Source: Pyrenula massariospora
Lineage: Eukaryota > Ascomycota > Eurotiomycetes > Pyrenulales > Pyrenulaceae
Length of the DNA: 64,000 bases
Assembly (NCBI GenBank): GCA_021030905.1
Contig: JAGFMI010000017.1
Location: forward strand, 806,001-870,000
Direction: 5' to 3'
The notes beneath the pieces are model-generated. The model was not told where the DNA came from, ran no database searches, and saw only the letters and a list, made by a program, of their open reading frames with translations. The first letter of the stretch is position 1. Each line of letters starts with the position of its first letter. Shown one piece after another: positions 57,833 through 64,000 of this stretch. The position numbers and the translations under genes are program-made.

Positions 57833-59348
57833 AAGAAACTGCGATCTTTGGATGAAGGTTACTTCTAACTCAAAGGAAAGACTCAAGGGGCACTTGTTTC
57901 CAGCTCCAGAAAGAGTCTACATTACTAATTTAAGGTCTATCAGAAGCAACGTGTGGTAGACTCTAGGAAAGGAAAACACGACGGAGGAGCAGACGCGCTC
58001 TCCCCTGTCTGCGAGCCGAGGATTCAAGGCATGTCGAAAAATAAGCCTTGGATGCTTTGAATATACCGATGACTTTTTCCTTAATCTTGCTTGTCCTGAT
58101 TGCCATCACTTTTCATGCGTTCGATTAGCAGAGGCGCTCAGACCGATTAGCCCTCGATCGCGTCCTTCAATTTCGTTCCCGCTTAGCCTCGCATGTGTGC
58201 AGCATCTTCTAATGTAATTGGATTTCTATCCTATACCTGCCACTACATCTGTAAAGACAGCGCATTTGTTATTGATCTGCTGCTTCCATTCAATATCGGT
58301 CCATGCTATTTCGTTCCTGCTCTCGTCTACTATACTTTGGTGACTAACCACTAACTTAGAGACTAGGTAAATGATTCTAAGGGTTTCCGAAGGCTATTGA
58401 AGTTCACAGCTTCAAGATCAAAAAATTCTCGTCGACACAGCCGTTCCTCCTCTCCCAAAATCCCACGCGCCTTCAATCTTAGCAGTAGCGCCTTGCTCTT
58501 ACTTCCTTGTATCAGGCTAAAAGCGATCCGTTCCCCTCTCTGCATAGACTAGGGCGTATTAAAAGAAATTTTTGCGTTGCATCTTCTGGTGATACGAATC
58601 GCCTCTTGATCTATTACTTTCTTATTCTTGTTCCACGTAGAGCACGGAAAACGGGCTGCCGTGCTTACTTCCGAAAGGGATTTTTAGTAAGATGTCCCTG
58701 GTCGCAATTTCATCAGCATTAATAATGATTGTTCATGTATCGAATTGGGGGATATTGGCGACCGGCATCGATGTTCTCCAAACTTGGCCGACAACCTTAT
58801 TACATCTACCACGTTTCGATGGTACAGAACTTCCGGCCATTTCAGGTCTCACAAACATGGACATCAGCGTCATTATTTCACAGCTAGAACGAATCATCAT
58901 CTGGCATATGCTTGCTGTGACCAGTCATTCGGCAGCAGACCCCGGAGATGTCGATTCTCCGATATCAGCTTCTCCCCGCATCTCTTCTCCTCATATCGAC
59001 CACCCCCTTAACCTCGGAACTTTGTAGGTGCAGGGCCTTCTTCTGCTTCTTTGTTGCAACCTATGTGAAAAGCTTTTTAGACCATCTGCATACGACAGAT
59101 GCTAGCCAACGATCATAGAACATGTATCCCTTCTAAAGCTACGCTATGCTTAGCTTCTACGCTTCCGAAGTCGGCTCTTGACTCCTGACCGGTTCGCCAT
59201 GGTGACTTTGTATCTATGAGATATCTTTGGCATTATTGACCTTTACTTCGCTTTGTGGCTATTTTCTCCCGATCCCACTTCTAGCGTTCTATTCATCTTG
59301 GTCCTTCGATTCCTGTTAAACCTCCTGTTCTAACTAGATTCGGGCGCA
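57833..59348. other. Gene-poor tract, right part, with the sugar-transporter promoter
   Basis: A plus-strand frame at 58692-59027 (ATG in AAGATGTCC, 111 codons) has a hydrophobic start but no domain and ordinary codon use; it is not called. The segment from about 59030 to 59348 is the likely promoter and leader of the MFS gene and is pyrimidine-rich on the plus strand. Confidence 0.35.
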
Positions 59349-61203
59349 ATGGGTCGCCTAATACCTAATGCCTTCAACCTAGGTATCGTGATCTTTGTCG
59401 CCATTGGCTCCACTTGCTGCAGCTATGGCATGTCTGTGATCTCTTCCACCATCGGACAGCCCTCTTTCTACACCCACTTTCATCTTGCGACGGAAGGCAT
59501 GCCTGGTTATGCCCGCACCTCGAACCTCATCGGCGCAGCCAATGGGCTCAGCTGCGCCGGCTCCGCCTTCGGTGCCACCTTGACGGCATGGGCCGCTGAA
59601 AGGTTCGGCAGGAGAATATGCATACAACTAGGAGCTCTGGTTTCGATCATAGGAGCGGCTCTGTGTGCAGCTAGTGTAGACATGGGAATGTTTTTGGCGG
59701 CGAGGTTTATTGCTGGGGTTGGTGTTGGGGAGCTGATAACAGGGATTCCTATGTGCGTAATTTGGACATCACTTGAACATTGTGTTGATACTGACGATTT
59801 AGCAGGTACCAAGCGGAGTGCTCGACGCCGGAATCGAGGGGCTTCATGGTTTCGATGCATGGGGTAATGTTTGCTGTACGTCCTTCGCCATACCAATTCT
59901 TTTCAGGGCAGAGCTTAGCCATTCTCAAGTGCATACCAGGCTAAAGATGACTTATAGGTCGGCTATTCTCTCTCCGCCTGGATAGGCTTCGGCTGCTACT
60001 TTCTCTCTGCTTCAGGATCCGAATCCTCTTTCCCCTGGCGTTTTCCCTTAGCTTTCCAAGCTGCGCCGGCACTCCTCTTATTAGCTGGTTCTCCATGGTT
60101 GCCAGAAACACCTCGCTGGCTGCTCTCTCATGGTCGACCAGATAAAGCTCACCAGATCCTCCAGCGTCTGCATTACCAACCTCGAGGTGCACATCAGAAT
60201 GTCGCTGAGAGAGAATTTTTCCAGATGACGAAGCAGCTCGAAATGGACCGTGAGATCCGCGCTCAACTCGAGAAAACAGGTGGTGGTGGAATGTTCGAGC
60301 TCTTTAGGACCAAGCCGAATCGGATGAGAGCTTGGGTGGGATTCTCGCTAATGTTTGGGAATATTTTCACCGTATATACTCTAACGCCTCTCCACTATCT
60401 TCTCCGACTTTCGCCGCAGCTTCACTACTTGAAACACTAGCTGACGTTCTCTATATTCTATTTAGGGAGCAATCGTAATTGCCAACTACGGTGTCCTCCT
60501 CTACGCCTCCCTCGGCCTCACCACCTACAAACCCCTCCTCCTCTCCGCCCTGTGGGTCACCGTCTCCTTCCCCGGCAACGTCTTCACCGCCTTCTTCGTC
60601 GACCGCATCGGCCGCCGCTTCTTCCTGCTCACCGGCCTCGCCGGCCTCGTCGTCACCCTGTGCTTCGAGTGCGCGCTCCAGGCCCGCTACCTGGCCTCCA
60701 CCAACGCCGCCGGCCAGCGCGCCGCCGTCTTTTTTCTGTTTTTGTTTATATTCTTCTGGTCCACGTTCATGGACGCGAGCCAGTACCTCTACCTCGCCGA
60801 GATCTTCCCGACGCATCTGCGCAGCCAGGGCGTGGCGTTGGGGATGGTCGGGCTGTACACGGCGGCGGTGGTCATCCTCGTCGCGGGCCCGATTGCGCTG
60901 GATGTGATCAAGTGGAAGTTTTTTCTCGTGTTGATCTTGCCGACGAGTCTGCACTGGGTGAATGTGTACTTTTTGTTTCCGGAGACGAAGAATCGGAGTT
61001 TGGAGGATATCAATGTGGCGTTTGGGGAGAAGGTTGCGGTGAGGTATTATGGGGCGGGGACGGAGGAGGAGGAGATATATGCGAGGGCTCTGGCGGAGGC
61101 GGAAGCGAGGGTTGGGAAGGGAAACGTCGTAAACAGCCTGGAAGAGAAAGATGAGATGGCGGACGAGACGCGGGTCGAAAACGTCAAGCAGACAATGCCC
61201 TGA
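59349..61203 (+). CDS. MFS sugar-porter family transporter
   Basis: A 541-residue proton-coupled or facilitative sugar transporter of the plasma membrane. Exons are 59349-59752, 59806-59875 (70 nt), 59958-60371 and 60466-61203, phases consistent. Sugar-porter signatures appear in order: ERFGRR after TM2 (the RxGRR motif), RFIAGVGVGELITGIPMYQAE (loop after TM4), LPETPRWLLSHGR (PESPRWL motif), VDRIGRRFFLL (second half), YLAEIFPTHLRSQG and FPETKNRSLEDI (PETK motif). The usual GQQ-xG-N element in TM7 is replaced by FGNIFTGAIVIANYG, so substrate choice may differ from hexose carriers. The tail is acidic. The substrate is not known. Confidence 0.92.
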
Positions 61204-61648
61204 GTCACAGGGATAGAATTGCATATTCGACTGCACGTTACGGCGGTGTGAAGGATCTACATCAAGGGATTTGATCGTGGAAACCGTGAAAGTAGACAGG
61301 TACCAAAGGTCGCAATCTGCTATTCAGATACTGTAGGTAGGAGTAGCGGTATGGGCTAGACGTAATACTTTTCTATGCTACCCAGCTGCCTCAGTAAGCG
61401 AATTGACCTTGGGGGACTTTCTTAGCTCGACTAGCCGCGACAACCGGTCATCAACCCTCCACAGTATCGCGCAGAAGTACGAACCTGTTGGAAGGTTAGC
61501 GTATTATTGGATCCTGACGCAGTGCATAGAGGTTGTGCTAGTACGTAGAAAAGTGGAGGTTGGTCATATCCGGCGACAACGTAAAGCGATGCACGTTTTC
61601 GTCGTTTTATCGTGCTATTAAAAGGATACAGAGGAAACCCAGGGAAAC
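61204..61648. other. Spacer between the transporter and the tRNA gene
   Basis: The transporter's 3' region. A 72-codon plus-strand frame at 61403 has no motif. Nothing else was seen. Confidence 0.4.
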
Positions 61649-61656
61649 AAAAAAAA
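61649..61656 (-). terminator. RNA polymerase III terminator (T8)
   Basis: Read on the minus strand, eight T residues follow four bases (ATTG) after the tRNA discriminator base. This is the standard Pol III stop and supports the tRNA gene being a transcription unit. Confidence 0.8.
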
Positions 61657-61660
61657 CAAT

Positions 61661-61805
61661 CGACAGAGACGAGAGTCGAACTCGCGCATCCGAAGATAAC
61701 AGCTTTTCACAACAATAATAGCAGGCTGTCGCCTTAACCCTGTTGATTTCATTAATGGCGGTACTGCGGGAAATGTGATGTTAACTGACACTCGGCCACT
61801 CTGTC
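61661..61805 (-). tRNA. tRNA-Ser(GCU) with anticodon-loop intron and an extra D-loop insertion
   Basis: All stems pair: acceptor GACAGAG with CTCTGTC, D stem GCC with GGC, anticodon stem ACAGC with GCTGT, a variable arm with a UUCG loop, and T arm GCGAG-TTCGACT-CTCGT. The discriminator is G, as expected for serine. The anticodon loop CTGCTA...A gives anticodon GCU (61722-61720), followed at the normal 37/38 position by a 14-nt intron (61718-61705). The D loop should read GAGTGGTTAA but is split after GAGTG by 50 extra bases (61788-61739). Removing both inserts leaves 81 nt, normal for tRNA-Ser. The B box (GAGTTCGACTC) is intact and the A-box core TGGCCGAGTG lies just before the insert. A Pol III terminator follows. 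Confidence 0.85.
61739..61788 (-). other. 50-nt insertion in the D loop of tRNA-Ser(GCU)
   Basis: The insert lies between the two invariant parts of the D loop. Both its left edge and the base sequence just after it contain GTTAA, so a short direct repeat surrounds most of it. Shifting the borders slightly gives a GT...AG segment of 52 nt (GTGTCA...CAACAG), like a minimal spliceosomal intron. It contains the palindrome CATTAATG. Whether it is removed, and by which enzyme, cannot be read from DNA. Confidence 0.7.
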
Positions 61806-63244
61806 AGCAATAAGTCTCAAAAAGTAAAATATATCTCAATATAATGATAGCTTGAAAGTGACAAATATCGGACTATCATGCTTAGACTTACAAGCAAGCC
61901 AGTAGGACCGCCGACAAACCTCTCACTCTGATCCTGACGTTAGTACGATCATTTAGCAGTGAGCGCTAGTAGTTAATTTTTTTTAGAACGGGCCTATGTA
62001 GGAACGTTCGGTTGTTTAAAGCGGGCTTTCAGTCGATGCCGCTTACTGCCCAAGGAATACATGGACGCCGGGATAAGGGATACGGCCAAGCTATCAACCA
62101 CCAATATATCCTCAGATTAAGTCTGCAGCGTGTTCTAGTGGAGGAATCTCAAGTCCTCCGCTTTCATTTCCCGCAACTTTCATGATGGACTTCGGTTTAC
62201 ATCTATCTCCAAAGTCTCGAGACCAGCTATTTATCTCAAGTCAGCTCTGGTCATCTTTCACCCCGTGAATTCTTGCGAGCCAGACCCATCGATGTATAAT
62301 GTCTTGCGATTGTGTTCAGATTTGTTGTGCGAATCATGCCGAGATCTTGCTACCGCTTGGCTCTTGCCGTGGCATAGACAACAAGGCTCTGGTGCTTACA
62401 GGTCGTAGATCACGGACTACGACTCCCACCTGCGAGTCCGGTACTAATCCTTGTGAGATAGCGCGCCGAGACCAGCTATCTCTACTTCGGTCCTAATAAT
62501 CGAGTCCTGCTCTTGGATGAAGAGGCTATGAGGCGGCTCGCGAAAGAGCGTTAGAAGATGGCAGGCAAAGGCAACGATTCTTGGAAACTTTAACCCTTGC
62601 TGGCATTTTTCAGAGTTGGCCTCGTGGCTGAAGTAGATCGATAGTTTTGGTCATAGGCCTCAAAGTCGTAGCTCCGTAAGTTTTCTGTCTCGTCTGTTCT
62701 TAAGCTATGCCATGTCTACAAGACGACCTTAGAGTTGCTGCGATGGAGAGCTCTTAGTAATCGGAGAAACAAACCAGAATGTCTGTCTCTTGAGCTAAAG
62801 AGCAACCCGACCGTGCGCTCTTCTCGCTGAATTATCCAATCCTTCAATTGGGGATCTAGAAATGGCAAAGTTTTGTTGGGCAGTTCTGCGGTTCGTCATA
62901 TGGTAGGCATTTCATCATAAACAGCCTCGCCGTTGCCTGGTTGAATGTGCCGCAGCGCTTCACCATTTACCCGCCCTCTTAGCATGAAATTTAGTCAATT
63001 GACATCCAGTAAAACATTGTGTGCCTGAAGAATCCACAGCCTCTGAGCAGGCTACAGTCGCCAAGCAATCGTGTCTGCCTGCGCAATTGAGTGGTAGTGA
63101 GTGCTTATAGGAAGAGATGAGAAATCTTGTTCTGTTCTTATCAACAACACTCATATAATCTGTCTAACGATTTGTCTCTTCTCAAAGGCTCGGACGAGTT
63201 CCTTGATTTGAATTTAGTAGTAAGTAAACATCCAAAACGCCAAA
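61806..63244. other. Gene-poor tract
   Basis: About 1.4 kb with scattered short frames and no recognisable domain on either strand. A possible degenerate protein-coding relic around 62170-62680 shows Cys- and Leu-rich fragments in several frames, too weak to call. Confidence 0.35.
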
Positions 63245-63422
63245 ATGACCGACAGTGGCGGCTTCGTGAAAGTTCCTACCGATGAGGAAGGAAAACACAT
63301 GGAAGAGGCAGCGAAGACCCAAAGAGAAGCGTGAACAGGCTAGAAAGGAGCGCGAGGCACGTGAGGCAGCGATGGCAGCTGGACAGAAATCCCAAGAGCA
63401 TCGAGGGGCCGGGCGCGGCTAA
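63245..63422 (+). pseudogene. Small Glu/Ala/Arg-rich ORF split by one frame change
   Basis: An ATG in good context (CAAAATGAC) opens MTDSGGFVKVPTDEEGKHME, resembling the start of small conserved fungal proteins with a FVKVPTDEEG motif. After 29 codons the frame stops. A neighbouring frame then carries on with the same charged, helical composition (RKEREAREAAMAAGQKS) to a TAA at 63420. No intron of usable size explains the change. It may be a broken gene, a sequencing slip, or a very short real peptide. Confidence 0.4.
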
Positions 63423-64000
63423 AGCAGTCTAGGCGTGAGTTTCAGCAGAGTAACTCTTGAGTTCTGAGGGAACTCTGCTAATCGACGTTTGTTAGATCAT
63501 TGATCAATGTCTGTGGAAAACTAAGCGGAAAGATACAACATCCATTCATTGCCAGCAATTATACAGACCTTGTGTTTGTGGAACGTCTCCCATCAAGGTA
63601 GCCAGGGAAAGATAGGCTTAGAGAGTCGAATCAGGCTATATTTCGAGTTTGTCCACAACCTAATTCACTCTATTCGCTTCACATTCCTTGTGCCGGGGAA
63701 GAAGTATGTATTGGTATGATGTTCGGTTGGACATTTCCACTCATTTAGCCAGAGCTTTCAACGAAGGAACGCATAATTCTTTCTGACGACAATGATCCTC
63801 TTTCCTCCTTATCTGCGCGGGCGCCGCTTTGCATGCGTTAATATTAGCGCTGAATGGATTCTCGTACCGTTGGGAAATTGAACCCCTTTAAAAGTATAGA
63901 TGTAAGTAGCACGAAGCCATGTCATGTCACCCGGGTACCCTGTCTTTAGCAACACCATGGCTTTATCCTCTTCGTACGCCTTATTGTAAAGTCATTCCTG
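63423..64000. other. Window end, nothing recognised
   Basis: No gene or RNA could be supported in the last about 580 bases. Confidence 0.4.

Noticed and set aside
58692-59027. 111-codon plus-strand frame with hydrophobic start
   Set aside because: No domain, no family resemblance and no codon bias; kept only as a note in the intergenic entry.

Overview
The window comes from a filamentous ascomycete (Pezizomycotina). The evidence is short GT-AG introns, frequent CTAAC-type branch points, a HET-domain relic, fungus-only families (DUF7587, DUF7719, ULD_2) and dense two-strand gene packing. Many protein families look leotiomycete- or dothideomycete-like, but the class is not proven. Exon structures were rebuilt by hand. 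For each multi-exon gene listed as complete, exon lengths sum to a whole number of codons and intron phases agree.

Layout. 0-7 kb: the last exons of an unknown gene, a mitochondrial calcium uniporter, a decayed HET-domain gene and a DUF7587 gene. 7-18 kb: a BRAP2/Etp1-type RING protein, a four-copy polyubiquitin gene, a Zn2Cys6 regulator and a short-chain dehydrogenase. 18-24 kb: a 14-exon ABCC transporter. 24-34.6 kb: a DUF7719 membrane protein, a secreted protein with an internally duplicated domain, the Hsp90 co-chaperone Aha1, a DUF726 lipase-like membrane protein and the kinetochore protein Cnl2/Nkp2. 35-46 kb: housekeeping genes (Eaf3/MRG15, UreG, a Dabb protein, Isa1, an ARMH3-like DUF1741 protein, Utp7). 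47-56 kb: a divergent Hsp70-like protein, a ULD-CUE-PHD fusion protein and a Ure2-like glutathione transferase. 56-64 kb: a gene-poor tract with a decayed 21-bp repeat, a sugar transporter, a tRNA-Ser(GCU) gene with an extra insertion in its D loop, and a small frame-broken ORF.

Most genes are conserved single-copy functions with no common pathway. Three (HET relic, Hsp70-like, ULD-CUE-PHD) belong to fungal families often tied to non-self recognition or to expanded accessory repertoires.

The strongest unusual signals are: (1) the tRNA-Ser(GCU) gene whose D loop holds a 50-nt insertion besides its normal anticodon-loop intron; (2) an in-frame 396-codon block inside Eaf3, placed exactly between its two conserved halves and bounded by splice-like sites; (3) the ULD-CUE-PHD fusion; (4) repeated GC-rich islands whose GC skew always runs from C-rich to G-rich.
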